From Streptomyces sp. HSG2 (lineage in GTDB: Bacteria > Actinomycetota > Actinomycetes > Streptomycetales > Streptomycetaceae), in the NCBI RefSeq assembly GCF_016598575.1, contig NZ_CP066801.1:5002501-5066500 (forward strand): a DNA stretch of 64,000 nt. Direction: 5' to 3'. Shown here one piece after another: positions 41,793 to 52,001 of the stretch. The translations under genes and the position numbers were made by a program. The number at the start of each line of letters is the position of its first letter. The stretch's first letter is position 1. The notes beneath the pieces are model-generated. The model saw only the letters and a list, made by a program, of their open reading frames with translations, did not search any database and was not told the origin of the DNA.

Positions 41793-43727
41793 TCAGGGGA
41801 AGGGGTGCGGGACCCGCCGGATCTCCCGGTCCTCCAGGTCCGTGTTTCGCAGCCCCCCGCGCCGGGCGGCACTGCGCAGACGGGGCATCTCCAACGCCCG
41901 CTGACGCGACCAGCCGAAGTCGATCGGCAGGAGACCGGGGGCCAGTACGCACACGGTGCTCAGCCCCATGCGCAGTTGCTCCGGCGTGGTCTGGTCGACG
42001 ACGATCACGTCCATCCCGGCCCGCGCCACCTCCGCCACACAGAACGCCACGTCGTCCGCCAGATCCCCGGTGCGGGGGCGCGCGGTCCGCTCCCACCGCG
42101 CGTACAGCTCGGCCGGGGCACGGACCGCGAGCGGCCGACGGTAGGGCTCCACGTGCTGGGCCGTCTCGGGCAGTCCGTACAACTGGGCGTGGTCCTTCAG
42201 ATGCCGCACCCGGCTGAAGTCGTCCGCCATCGCGCGGAGTTCCGCGCGCCGTTCCCGCACCTGACCGGGCAGGTGCGGGATGTACGTCAGCACCTCCGAC
42301 AGAGCGTCCTCCAGCGCGGCCGACGGGTCCAGCGAGGCCCCGGCGCCGAAGGAGTGCAGGCCGTCCCCGCCGTCCCGGCGGACCGCCAGCCCGGTGACGA
42401 CCGGTATCGCGAGGTCGATCCGGTTGTCGAAGGCGCGCACGTCGTAGCCCTGGAGCGCGGCCCGGTCGATCATGGCGCGGATCGTCGGATCCGGGACCGC
42501 CGACAGATCGATCTCCGGCAACCGGGTCCCTCCGTACCAGGCGAGCAGGAAGGCGTCCCGCTCGATCAACTCCAGCAACCCGCCGAGGACGGCCTCCTCC
42601 GGGCAGCCGCCGATCGCGCATCCGTTGGAGCACTCGAAGACGAAGTTGTCCGCGGCCAGACCCGCGCTGTAGTGCACCAGCCGGGCCGGCACCAGAAGCG
42701 GACGATCGTCCCGCAGCGAGTACCCCCACACCCAGGGGATCGGCCGGTCGGGATCGAACGGCTCGACCATCGGGTCCTCACGGTAGGTCCGCGCCGCGTA
42801 GAAGCCGCAGTCCGCGGGGTCGAGGGCATCCTCCCCGAGAGCGCGGTACGACGCGGTCAGCGGTCGCGTTCCCCGCCGCCTGTGCGTGCCGGCGTAGCGC
42901 TCCAGGCCCTCCAGGAAGGCCAGGTCGCGACTGGCCGCGAACCCGTTGGCCTGGCCGCTCCAGGTCACGTCGGTCAGCCCCGCGTACCCTCGCACGAAGA
43001 CGCTGCCGGCGACGGGGGCGGTCGTCGGCGAGGTGACGTTCAGCCAGGTCCCGGCCCCGAGCAGGCCGGTGACCGGGTTGGCCAGGGCCCCCGGTGCCAA
43101 GGGGTACTCGCGGGCGGGTCGCAAGCGATAGGCGTCCACCGCCGGCTTGGGACGGCTGGTCGGCGACAGTCGCGCCTCCGCGCGGGAGTCCACTCCGTCC
43201 GGGCCGCAGTGAGGGCACAGCGGATCCGCGTAGAGGGGATGGGTACGCACGGCCAGAGTCGCCATGTCCACGCGGCTCACCTGTGACAAGGCGCGATCGG
43301 CGGGCGTGGGGCCGGGGGGCGTCGGCCCCGGTGCGTCGCCGGTGACCGCGAGGCAGAGCGCGTGCACGGCGTCGACCACGAAGTCGGGCAGCTCCGGCCA
43401 CCCAGGCGCGGCGCTCCACGGCGCGCCGGTCTCCAACGCCTCGCGTTCGGTGCGCGAGCGCAACCGCTGCCAACGCAGGGCGAGGCAGGTACCGCAGGCG
43501 CGGGCGCCGGCGTCCCCGCCCCAGGGCCCCACCAACACCTCCCGCGCCGTCAGGTGCACCAGTGCCGAGGGACGCTCCGCGGCGTACGGATCGTCGCGGA
43601 CGTCCCGTGCGCCGAGCGGGACCACCTCGGGCGCGCCCCCGGGCAGGCCGCGCGCGGCCAGCGCCGAGCGCAGTCGACGTCGCGCGTCCTCCAGCGGCTG
43701 GCCCCGACCGTCCGAGGTGCCGGTCAT
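41793..43727 (-). CDS. Fused E1-like/YcaO cyclodehydratase, cluster B second copy
   Basis: A 644-residue protein. The N-terminal third has zinc pairs ACGTCLALRWQRL and CPHCGPDG, typical of the E1-like (C) domain fused to YcaO in thiopeptide enzymes such as TbtG. The YcaO domain (about 240-644) has FLEGLERYAGTHRRRG, FECSNGCAIGGCPEEAVLGG and ELIERDAF, ending in RVPHPFP, the Pro-rich tail of azoline-forming YcaO. Its ATG overlaps the ABC permease stop. It is the last gene of operon B and paralogous to the YcaO at 52002-53924; the two may divide Cys from Ser/Thr sites. Confidence 0.88.
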   Translation of the reverse strand: MTGTSDGRGQPLEDARRRLRSALAARGLPGGAPEVVPLGARDVRDDPYAAERPSALVHLTAREVLVGPWGGDAGARACGTCLALRWQRLRSRTEREALETGAPWSAAPGWPELPDFVVDAVHALCLAVTGDAPGPTPPGPTPADRALSQVSRVDMATLAVRTHPLYADPLCPHCGPDGVDSRAEARLSPTSRPKPAVDAYRLRPAREYPLAPGALANPVTGLLGAGTWLNVTSPTTAPVAGSVFVRGYAGLTDVTWSGQANGFAASRDLAFLEGLERYAGTHRRRGTRPLTASYRALGEDALDPADCGFYAARTYREDPMVEPFDPDRPIPWVWGYSLRDDRPLLVPARLVHYSAGLAADNFVFECSNGCAIGGCPEEAVLGGLLELIERDAFLLAWYGGTRLPEIDLSAVPDPTIRAMIDRAALQGYDVRAFDNRIDLAIPVVTGLAVRRDGGDGLHSFGAGASLDPSAALEDALSEVLTYIPHLPGQVRERRAELRAMADDFSRVRHLKDHAQLYGLPETAQHVEPYRRPLAVRAPAELYARWERTARPRTGDLADDVAFCVAEVARAGMDVIVVDQTTPEQLRMGLSTVCVLAPGLLPIDFGWSRQRALEMPRLRSAARRGGLRNTDLEDREIRRVPHPFP

Positions 43728-44475
43728 ACGCGATCGCTCCATCGGAAGGTCCTCAGGCCGAGCGCCCCGAAGAGGAGAGTGAAGCCGACGAGGACACCGC
43801 AGGCCGGCGCGATGTCGCCGAGGTCGCCGCCACCCGTCAGCGCGGTGGCCACGGCGTCGTTGAAGTAGCGCAGCGGCAGCGCCAGCGAGACGGTCCTCAG
43901 CCAGGTCGGCATCATGTCCAGCGGCAGGAACGATCCCGACAGGAAGGCCATGGGAACCATCAGGAAGTTGGCGATCGCCGCGACCGCCTCCGGTGTGTCG
44001 GCATAGCTGCCGATGATCACGCCTATGGACAGGAACGCCGTGATGCCGAGCAGCAGGACCGGCAGCACCAGGGGCCACCCGGAGCCCAGGACGAGGCCGA
44101 ACAACGGGAGCGTGGCCACCCCGATGAACACCGCGGCCTGGACGACCCCGACGCCGAGGGCGAGCACGTAGCGGGAGGCCAGGACTGTCGGCAGGCCGGT
44201 CGGCGTCATGCGGATCAGCCGCAGCAGGTCGTCGCGCCGCCACTGCATCAGGGTGAACGCGATGCCGAACACGGCCGCGTTGCCCACACCCCACGACATC
44301 ACGCCGGGCGCGATGTACGAGATGTAGGGCCGCCCGGTTTCCTCCACCTCCTGCCCGGCGAAGATCAGCCCGAACACGACGAGGAAGATCAACGGGAAGG
44401 CGAAGGTGAAGAAGAGCGTCGTGGCGTCGCGAATCTGGGCCCTGAATCCCGCGGCGGTCAGTGCGCTGTAGGCGC

Positions 44476-44479
<4 letters not shown>
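43724..44479 (-). CDS. ABC-2 type permease, cluster B exporter
   Basis: A 251-residue membrane protein with six hydrophobic helices, including FFTFAFPLIFLVVFGLIFAG and the ABC-2 signature-like region ANFLMVPMAFLSGSFLPLDM. The GTG start overlaps the ATPase stop by four bases. With the adjacent ATPase it should export the modified peptide and possibly give immunity. It is the only transporter pair inside the double RiPP locus. Confidence 0.88.
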
Positions 44480-45447
<968 letters not shown>

Positions 45448-45470
45448 GGGAACTCCTGGGAACGGGCCCG

Positions 45471-46583
45471 TCAGGGGGCGAACAGGGCGTACGCGGCCGT
45501 CACGGGGGCGGCCACGAGCAGACAGACCAGGACGCAGGAACCGATGCCGTACGCCGTGTAGATCGTCCGAGCCCGGCGCGGGTAGCGCGCGGCGGCCGGG
45601 CGGTCCCGTGTCCGCAGTCTGAGGTACCGCCCGCTGTCCGCCGCGAGGTCGGCGGCGCGGAGCAGGTGGGCGAGCATGGTGTAGCCGTCGAGGGGGGGCA
45701 GGGGCACCAGGTTGACCAGGGCCTGTACGCCGCCCAGGAGCAACAGCCCCGACAGCGTCCGGCGTGTGGGGTCCGCCGGTTCGAGGACGGCCCACCAGAG
45801 CCCGAACGGGAGGAGGAAGAGCAGGTTGGCCAGTGCCCCGGCGGCGGCGATGGTCAACTGATGTCGGCGACGTGGGAGGAAGCGGTAGTCGCCGACCCGG
45901 CAGTACATGGTCGCGAACGGCAGCCTCCACCGCAGCCCGATCTCGCTCACCGCCGCCCCGTAACGCCGGGCGGCGATCCCGTGAGCCAGCTCGTGGGCCA
46001 CGGTGCTCGTCCAGAGCAGGGAGAAGACCGCCATCAGGGGGACGGGGTGCCGCAGAAGCCACCAGGTGTCCCGGAGCACCGTCTCGATCCCGACGACCAG
46101 CGCCACTTGGAGGGCCAGCCCGAGCGCGAGCGACGGCAGCAGGACGACGGGGCGCAGCAGGGGGCTCAGGAGTCGTCGCAAGCGTTCGGCGGTGGCGTCC
46201 GCGTCCGCGACGAGGCGCAGGCTGCCCCGGTACAGGCCGCCCACGCGCGCGGGCGTGCTCGGCGCCGCGACGACCTCCCGCCGGGGCGAACCCACGAGCA
46301 GTCCTCGGCCGCCGAGGAGTCCCAGCAGCCGGTTCCAGTTGGCCTCGCCCAGTCGCTTGCCGAACTCCCGCGCGTACTCCCCGCCGATCTCTCCCAGACT
46401 TCTCTCCCCGTCCAGACGGGATATGAGGAAGTGTTCCTTCGGGCCGACCTCGAAGGCGGAGCCGACGACCGGGTCCCGGATCAGGTGCACGGTGGCCGGG
46501 CCGCGCAGGAGTGGCTCGCTGAGCAGGATCTCCGGGCGCAACCGGGGACGTCGCTCGAAGAGGGTGGTCGGCTCCGCGCTCAC
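45471..46583 (-). CDS. M50 intramembrane metalloprotease with PqqD-like N-terminus, cluster B
   Basis: A 370-residue protein that parallels the cluster A M50 protein. Residues about 15-100 form a PqqD-like peptide-binding region (EHFLISRLDGERSLGEIGGE). Zinc motif HELAH is at 197-201 and the third ligand in NLVPLPPLDG at 291-300, within about six membrane helices. GTG 46583 overlaps the preceding stop. Conservation of this two-domain architecture in both clusters argues for a required processing step, probably leader cleavage, though this is not shown. Confidence 0.85.
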   Translation of the reverse strand: MSAEPTTLFERRPRLRPEILLSEPLLRGPATVHLIRDPVVGSAFEVGPKEHFLISRLDGERSLGEIGGEYAREFGKRLGEANWNRLLGLLGGRGLLVGSPRREVVAAPSTPARVGGLYRGSLRLVADADATAERLRRLLSPLLRPVVLLPSLALGLALQVALVVGIETVLRDTWWLLRHPVPLMAVFSLLWTSTVAHELAHGIAARRYGAAVSEIGLRWRLPFATMYCRVGDYRFLPRRRHQLTIAAAGALANLLFLLPFGLWWAVLEPADPTRRTLSGLLLLGGVQALVNLVPLPPLDGYTMLAHLLRAADLAADSGRYLRLRTRDRPAAARYPRRARTIYTAYGIGSCVLVCLLVAAPVTAAYALFAP

Positions 46584-47635
46584 GGGCGGGCCTCCGGCAC
46601 GGAATCGGTGTCGGCGCGCAGCACCCGGCCGAGGACGTGGGCGAGGTAGGCCTCGTCCCGGATGGTCACGTGCAGCCGATTGTTCGTCATGTGCATGTAC
46701 GGCGAGAGCAGTAGCGGAAGGACGACGTCCGGGTCGGTGACCCGCTCGTCCCGGGTGCCGTCCCAGGACCGGAAGACCAGCTTCCCCGCACGCGCGAGGT
46801 CGACCACCCGCCCGCGCAGCAGCAGGCAGTGTTCGGCCCAGCCGTGCAGGAAGGGGGGGAGCCGATCGAGACGGTCCGCGGCGAGCGCACGGCGGATCTC
46901 GTCGAACCGCCGGCCCAGTCGCGGCGCCGTCTCCGCGTAGTGGCGGTCGTACTCCGTCGAGCCGATGAAGCCGGTGCCGGGGAAGGCGCGATGCCAGAAC
47001 TCGTAGTACCGCTGGAGGTAGTCGGCGAGTTCGTCGTCGCCGGGCAGGAAGCAGCCGGCCATCACCATCATCAGCTGCGCCGAGGTCCCGAGCAGTACGG
47101 TGCGCAGGTGCAGGTTCATCCTGCCGAAGGCCTCGATCACGAGATCGCTGGAGTGGGCGAAGTGCCACTCCGCGAGTTCCACCCCGGCGGGTCCGCCGTA
47201 CTTGCCGTACTCCGGCTCGTAGGGCTCGCGGGAGCGGGAGTTGTTCGGCCGCAGCCGCATCCGGCCGTCCGCGCCCAGGAAGTCGCCGCGGTCGCCCTCG
47301 GGGAACTCGATCTCGAAAAGGGTGTTGTAGAACTCGTTGAGGAAGCCGGAATCGACCTCGTAGAGGGCCGGCCGCCTGCGAAGGAAGGCGTCGACGGCCT
47401 CCTCGGCCCGTCGCCGCACCTCCTGGCCCGCCTCCTCGCTCGCCGGCCTCAACCGCAGGCGGACGTGCGGCCCTTCCAGCCAGTAGTTGATGAAGAAGTG
47501 ACCGGCGAGCAGTCCGTCCTCGCGCAACTCCGCCACCAGCGGGCCGATACAGTCCACCAGCAGCGGCTGGGGGTTGGCGGCGTAGAAGACGTGCAGGGCC
47601 TGCCAGGCGCCGGGGGCGGGCTTCACATCGGACAC
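46580..47635 (-). CDS. Thiopeptide-type/SpaB_C elimination-domain protein, cluster B
   Basis: A 351-residue protein of the thiopeptide-type bacteriocin biosynthesis family. Motifs are WLEGPHVRLRLRP (two Arg as in NisB elimination site), EPEYGKYGGPAGVELAEWHF and YMHMTNNRLHVTI. It should eliminate glutamate from residues glutamylated by the LanB protein. Its GTG start overlaps that gene by 13 bp. It is about 65 residues longer than the cluster A homologue, which leaves open a pyridine-synthase role; the retained Arg pair favours elimination. Confidence 0.82.
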   Translation of the reverse strand: MSDVKPAPGAWQALHVFYAANPQPLLVDCIGPLVAELREDGLLAGHFFINYWLEGPHVRLRLRPASEEAGQEVRRRAEEAVDAFLRRRPALYEVDSGFLNEFYNTLFEIEFPEGDRGDFLGADGRMRLRPNNSRSREPYEPEYGKYGGPAGVELAEWHFAHSSDLVIEAFGRMNLHLRTVLLGTSAQLMMVMAGCFLPGDDELADYLQRYYEFWHRAFPGTGFIGSTEYDRHYAETAPRLGRRFDEIRRALAADRLDRLPPFLHGWAEHCLLLRGRVVDLARAGKLVFRSWDGTRDERVTDPDVVLPLLLSPYMHMTNNRLHVTIRDEAYLAHVLGRVLRADTDSVPEARP

Positions 47636-50349
47636 GGTGCCGTCTCCTCGGTGTGTCGGGTGGTGGTGTACGTCTCGACGGAGAGCTCGGCGACGTGGCC
47701 GCCGCGGTCGCTCACGGCGTGCGGCGCGTCCTCGGTGGGCAGCGCCTCGCGCAGTTCGACCCGATCCTCGTCCGACTTGACCAGGGCGGCGAACGCCGCG
47801 AGCGACAGTGGGCTGTCGAAGTCGACGTACTGCGGCTTGGTGCCCGCCGCTCCGGGCGGACCGCCGGAGACGGTGGCGAAGACCCGGGCCGGGAGCCCGT
47901 GCAGACGCCGCCACCGCCGCCAGGCGAGGAACCTCGCCTCCTCCGACGCGTCGGCCGGGGACAGGGGAAGGAAGGCGCCGGTCGTGGACCACCCCCGTCG
48001 CGCCAGGACCAGGTCGCCGTGCCGGACACGGGGACGGCGGGCGACCCCCTGACGGGCCGGACCGGCGGGGACCCCGGCCCACACGTCGAGCGGGGCCATC
48101 GACGTCGGGGACAGCAGCAGCAGCGTGCGGGGCGTCTCCGGAAGCGCGAGGGGCACCAGATAGCCCAGGTACACCGGGATCACCTCGCGTCCCAGGCGCT
48201 TCGAGCGCAGCACCAGTCGGTCCTCGCGCGCGTCGTGCTCCAGGCGGAGGTCGTCCAGGTGGATGCGCCGCTCCTCGGGCACGGTGCTGGTCTCCCCCGG
48301 GCACACGATCTGATACTCGGTGAGCCGGCCGTGCAGATTGAGGTTGCTCGTCACGGGACCGCCGGTCAGCTCCGCGAGGACCGCGCCCGGGGGCGTGAGA
48401 CCCGCGGCCTGCTCCCGCAGCGCGTCGCAGACACCCGGACCGCCGCCCTCGTCCCACACGTGGGTGAAGCGGCTGAAGGGGAACGACAGCCCACCGTAGG
48501 AGCGGTTGAGCACCAGCAGCGGCTCGCCCCCCTCCGACGCCACCTGAAGGTGGTGGCTCTGCGGGGTGAACGGAGCCCGCAGGCCCTCCAGTTCCGCGGC
48601 GACGGGCCTCAGGTACTCGTCGGTCAGGACGAGATCCCCGTCGCCGGCGTGCCGCGACCAGAGTTCCCGCATCCCGGCGACGAACGCCCGCCGCGCCCGG
48701 TCCAGGGCCTTGATCTCCCCCAGCCCCAGCCAGTTCTCCTCCGGAACGTACTCGCCCTCGGCGTCGAAGGGCACGCGTTTGGAGGTGAACGACAGGTACT
48801 GGTCGAAGAAGTCCTCGTGGAAGTCGTGCACCAGCCCCAGCAGGTCGTCGCAGCGCCCCCCGCGACCGTGGCGGGCGACGAAGAACCCCTTGAACGTGAG
48901 CCGCTGCGGCAGGGTGAGGTCGAAGGCGGGCAGAATCCGTTCCACCGAGCGCAGGGCTCCGCCGTCGCGCCCCGTCCACGCCCCCATCCCGCAGGACACG
49001 TTCGCCCCGGCGTCGACGTCCTCGTACAGCAGGGTCTGTGGCAGGGCCGCCGGGTCGTCGCCGAGCAGGCGTTGGGCCCGCTCCAGGCGGTCCCGCAGGT
49101 CCCGCAGGATCCGCTCCCGCCCGGCGGTGTCCGCGTCCGGGAAGTCGTCGACCAAGGAGGCGGCGGCGCCGAGTTCCTCGGCCAGCGCGTCGGCCCACGG
49201 ACGCTCCAGCCCGCGCAGGGACTCCTGGAAGGAGCGCAGCGGATCCCCGGTGTGCACGTCGGTCTCCAGGCACGGGACCCGGATGAGGCCCAGCGTCAGC
49301 AACGCCGAGACGTACTGTTCGGCGGGCCCGGCCCCGGACCCGTACGTGGAGTCCAACCACTCCACCAGGTCGCCGTAGCGCGGCTCGCCCGTGCCGAGCA
49401 GCGTGATGATTCGGTCCAACGTGCCGCTGCGCCGGAGGTAGAAGAGCCGGTCCCTGACCGAGTCGAAGGTGACGGCCGCGTCGTCGTCGCCCGCGGTGAC
49501 CCAGCGCCTGACGTACCGTACGCGACGCTCGTCTCCGCCCCACCCCGAGGCGAGCCGCACCGGCAGGTCGGCGCGGAGCGCGGGGGAGGCGAGGACTCGT
49601 TCGGCGACGCGGGCGAGCACCACGACGTTGATCCGCGCCCGACTCCGCCATGTGGGGTCGAGGCGGACGGAGGGGTCGTCGCCCTCGACGAAGGTTCCCA
49701 GGGCCACACCGGTGAAGGAGCTGAAGGGGCTGGTCTTGCAGACCGTCCGGTACAGGTAGGACAACAGCGAGCGTTCGACCTTCCGCGTCCGCTTGTCCGG
49801 GCGCCCGTCCGACGCGGATCGGGCGTAGGCGTCCAGACGTCGCTCCAGCGTGGGCGAGGCGAGTTGGAGACCGCGCCGCAGGCGTGGCTCGGCGACCAGG
49901 TCGCGCAGCGCCGCGCGGCACTCGGCCAGTTCCGCTCGCAGCGTCCGCCCCCCGGCCTCCCGCAAGCGGTCCAACTCCCCTCGGTTGGTCAGCCAGCTCC
50001 GCGTCCGCGCGGCCGCGACGGGGTCCAGCGCCTCCACCAGTGCCAGGGCCGAGGCGCCGGCCGCGGGCACTCGGTTGTTGAACACGTCGCGGCGCATGGC
50101 CAGCAGCGCGCGCCGGCCGGCGTCGTCGGCCTGGCTCTCGGCGGCGGGGACGAGCGCGTGCAGGACCTCGCTCAACTCCCGACCGGCGCCGGCCAGCTCC
50201 TCCTCGGCCGCCAGGACGTCCTCGGCCCACCGCACCCCGCCGGGGCAGCGCAGGCCGTGGAGCGTGTCGACCGGCAGGCCGGCCACTCTCAGCAAAAAGC
50301 GCCGGCCCGGGCGCCAGGTGGTGTCCGCGGCGGTGTTGTCCGTGGTCAT
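47623..50349 (-). CDS. LanB-type dehydratase, glutamylation domain, cluster B
   Basis: A 908-residue lantibiotic dehydratase N-terminal family protein. It has the conserved YLYRTVCKTSPFSSFTGVAL segment, SPTLERRLDAYARS, FFVARHGRGGRCDDLLGLV and RVFATVSGGPPGA near the C-terminus. It transfers Glu from tRNA to Ser/Thr of the precursor. ATG 50349 is chosen with GAGGTGGGACAC upstream. The elimination domain is supplied by the overlapping downstream gene. It shares little obvious sequence with the cluster A protein, so the two pairs are anciently diverged, not a recent duplication. Confidence 0.9.
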   Translation of the reverse strand: MTTDNTAADTTWRPGRRFLLRVAGLPVDTLHGLRCPGGVRWAEDVLAAEEELAGAGRELSEVLHALVPAAESQADDAGRRALLAMRRDVFNNRVPAAGASALALVEALDPVAAARTRSWLTNRGELDRLREAGGRTLRAELAECRAALRDLVAEPRLRRGLQLASPTLERRLDAYARSASDGRPDKRTRKVERSLLSYLYRTVCKTSPFSSFTGVALGTFVEGDDPSVRLDPTWRSRARINVVVLARVAERVLASPALRADLPVRLASGWGGDERRVRYVRRWVTAGDDDAAVTFDSVRDRLFYLRRSGTLDRIITLLGTGEPRYGDLVEWLDSTYGSGAGPAEQYVSALLTLGLIRVPCLETDVHTGDPLRSFQESLRGLERPWADALAEELGAAASLVDDFPDADTAGRERILRDLRDRLERAQRLLGDDPAALPQTLLYEDVDAGANVSCGMGAWTGRDGGALRSVERILPAFDLTLPQRLTFKGFFVARHGRGGRCDDLLGLVHDFHEDFFDQYLSFTSKRVPFDAEGEYVPEENWLGLGEIKALDRARRAFVAGMRELWSRHAGDGDLVLTDEYLRPVAAELEGLRAPFTPQSHHLQVASEGGEPLLVLNRSYGGLSFPFSRFTHVWDEGGGPGVCDALREQAAGLTPPGAVLAELTGGPVTSNLNLHGRLTEYQIVCPGETSTVPEERRIHLDDLRLEHDAREDRLVLRSKRLGREVIPVYLGYLVPLALPETPRTLLLLSPTSMAPLDVWAGVPAGPARQGVARRPRVRHGDLVLARRGWSTTGAFLPLSPADASEEARFLAWRRWRRLHGLPARVFATVSGGPPGAAGTKPQYVDFDSPLSLAAFAALVKSDEDRVELREALPTEDAPHAVSDRGGHVAELSVETYTTTRHTEETAPCPM

Positions 50350-50359
50350 GTGTCCCACC

Positions 50360-51943
50360 TCAGGCGATCTCGGAGCGGAAGTCCGCCGGTCGCGGTCGTT
50401 CGTTGCCCAGCGGCATGATCAGCAGGGGCGCCTCACCGTCCTTCTCCAGTCCGAGTCGCTCGATGTAGGAGACGTTGTCGAAGCCCAGGGCGACGCCCGC
50501 GCCCAGGCCCAGCGCCGAGGCCGCGGTGTAGAAGGTCTGGGCGACCGCCCCCACTGTGGCGTTGACCCACCGGTACCCCCGGTCGCCGACGCACTCCAAC
50601 ACGGACTGGGTCCGTATCGTCGGGACGACGACGGCCCCCGCCTGTTCGAGGTTGTAGTTGGACAGGAAGTAGTTGCTCTGCAGGAACGATCCCGGAGCGC
50701 CGGAGGCCACCAGCCGCAGCGCGTGTGCCTCGGGGTCGTAGGAGTAGGCTCCCGGTTCGACCCCCTCGACGTGGTTGACGAAGGCGTAGAGCCGCGCCAG
50801 GCGCGGTGTCCCGGCCGGCTCGGCGTCGCTGTCCAACCGCGTCTCCGCGCAGGCGGCGAGCGTGGTCGCCAATTGTCCGGCCGTCAACGGGACGGTGGCG
50901 TCGAAGCGTCCGAAGCTGCTGCGCCGGGCTCGCAGCGCCGTGCGGACGTCCACCTCCGGGAAGGCCGCCGGGGGCAACGGCACCGGCTCGCCCTCGCCGC
51001 GGTCCACCGGACCGCACCCGTCCAGCGCCCCCGGCGCGGGACGGTCGGCCGCGCGCCCCGTCGTGGCGCGGTGGACACGGCGCAGGGTCTCGAAGCCGAG
51101 CACCCGACGGGACCGCTCCAGGTCCCGCGACCGCACCGCGGCCCCCATCCCTCGCGGCGTCCGCGTCGGAGGCGGGGGCGCGTCCCAGCTCAGGGGGACC
51201 ACGGCGAACAACCCTTCCTCGTCCTCGCCCAGACCCAGCAGCCGCGCCAGCCGCGCCTCGTCGAACCAGAGCGCCGGCGCCACGCTCAGCCCGCGGGCCC
51301 GACTCCAGAGGCGCCAGGTCTGCAACAGCGCCCCCACGTCCATGGAGACGGCATGGAACGCGAAGTTGTTGTATTTGAACGAGTTCTGCCAATACTTGAC
51401 CCCCAGCACCAGATACTGGTCCGTGGCCGCGTCGAGGGCGCCGAGGGCGTCGTGGACCTCCCCGCTCACGTCACCCGCCAGGAGCCGCTGGATCGCGTGG
51501 CGGTGCGGGGCGTAGTAGTAGACCCCGGGCGTGAGAGGCCCCGAACGTCCGGTGACCCAGTAGACGCTCACCGGGTAGAGACCGCCCCCCGAGGCCGTGC
51601 CCCGGGACCAGTTGGCCCGCGCGTAGTGAGGAAGCGCCGCGAGGTCGGTGTTGGCCTGCACGCCGAGGCGTCGGCCCACCAGCCCGTAGGAGTCCCGCAG
51701 CATGCCGGACAGCAGGGGCAGGGAGAAGCTCCGCTCGGGCCCGGGGCGCCCTCCGGGCAGGCAACCGGCGGCGACCGTCGCCTCCGCCGGGTAGGGAGCC
51801 TCGGGCAGCGAGAAGGACCGGGCGCCCGGATAGAACTTCGCCTTCCGTGGCCGGTCCGCCCAGTCGGGCACGAAGTCGGTCGGCTCCATCGGCGTCCGAC
51901 CCCGGTGCAGGATGGCCGTGGCGTATTCCCGGGCGAAGCCCAT
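50360..51943 (-). CDS. SagB-type azoline dehydrogenase with two nitroreductase domains, cluster B
   Basis: A 527-residue FMN oxidase. The N-terminal domain has GTASGGGLYPVSVYWVTG and KYWQNSFKYNNFAFHAVSM, the SagB active-site region with Lys/Tyr. The C-terminal domain repeats the fold with RRSSFGRFDATVPLTAGQL and NATVGAVAQTFYTAASALGL. It oxidises azolines to aromatic azoles. AGAGGAGACGTCC precedes the ATG. In cluster A the corresponding domains are split between a fusion protein and a separate gene. Confidence 0.87.
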   Translation of the reverse strand: MGFAREYATAILHRGRTPMEPTDFVPDWADRPRKAKFYPGARSFSLPEAPYPAEATVAAGCLPGGRPGPERSFSLPLLSGMLRDSYGLVGRRLGVQANTDLAALPHYARANWSRGTASGGGLYPVSVYWVTGRSGPLTPGVYYYAPHRHAIQRLLAGDVSGEVHDALGALDAATDQYLVLGVKYWQNSFKYNNFAFHAVSMDVGALLQTWRLWSRARGLSVAPALWFDEARLARLLGLGEDEEGLFAVVPLSWDAPPPPTRTPRGMGAAVRSRDLERSRRVLGFETLRRVHRATTGRAADRPAPGALDGCGPVDRGEGEPVPLPPAAFPEVDVRTALRARRSSFGRFDATVPLTAGQLATTLAACAETRLDSDAEPAGTPRLARLYAFVNHVEGVEPGAYSYDPEAHALRLVASGAPGSFLQSNYFLSNYNLEQAGAVVVPTIRTQSVLECVGDRGYRWVNATVGAVAQTFYTAASALGLGAGVALGFDNVSYIERLGLEKDGEAPLLIMPLGNERPRPADFRSEIA

Positions 51944-52001
51944 GGACGTCTCCTCTGCTGTGGCGTGGGGGCGTGCTGTGGTGCGGTCGGGTCGGTCGCG
52001 G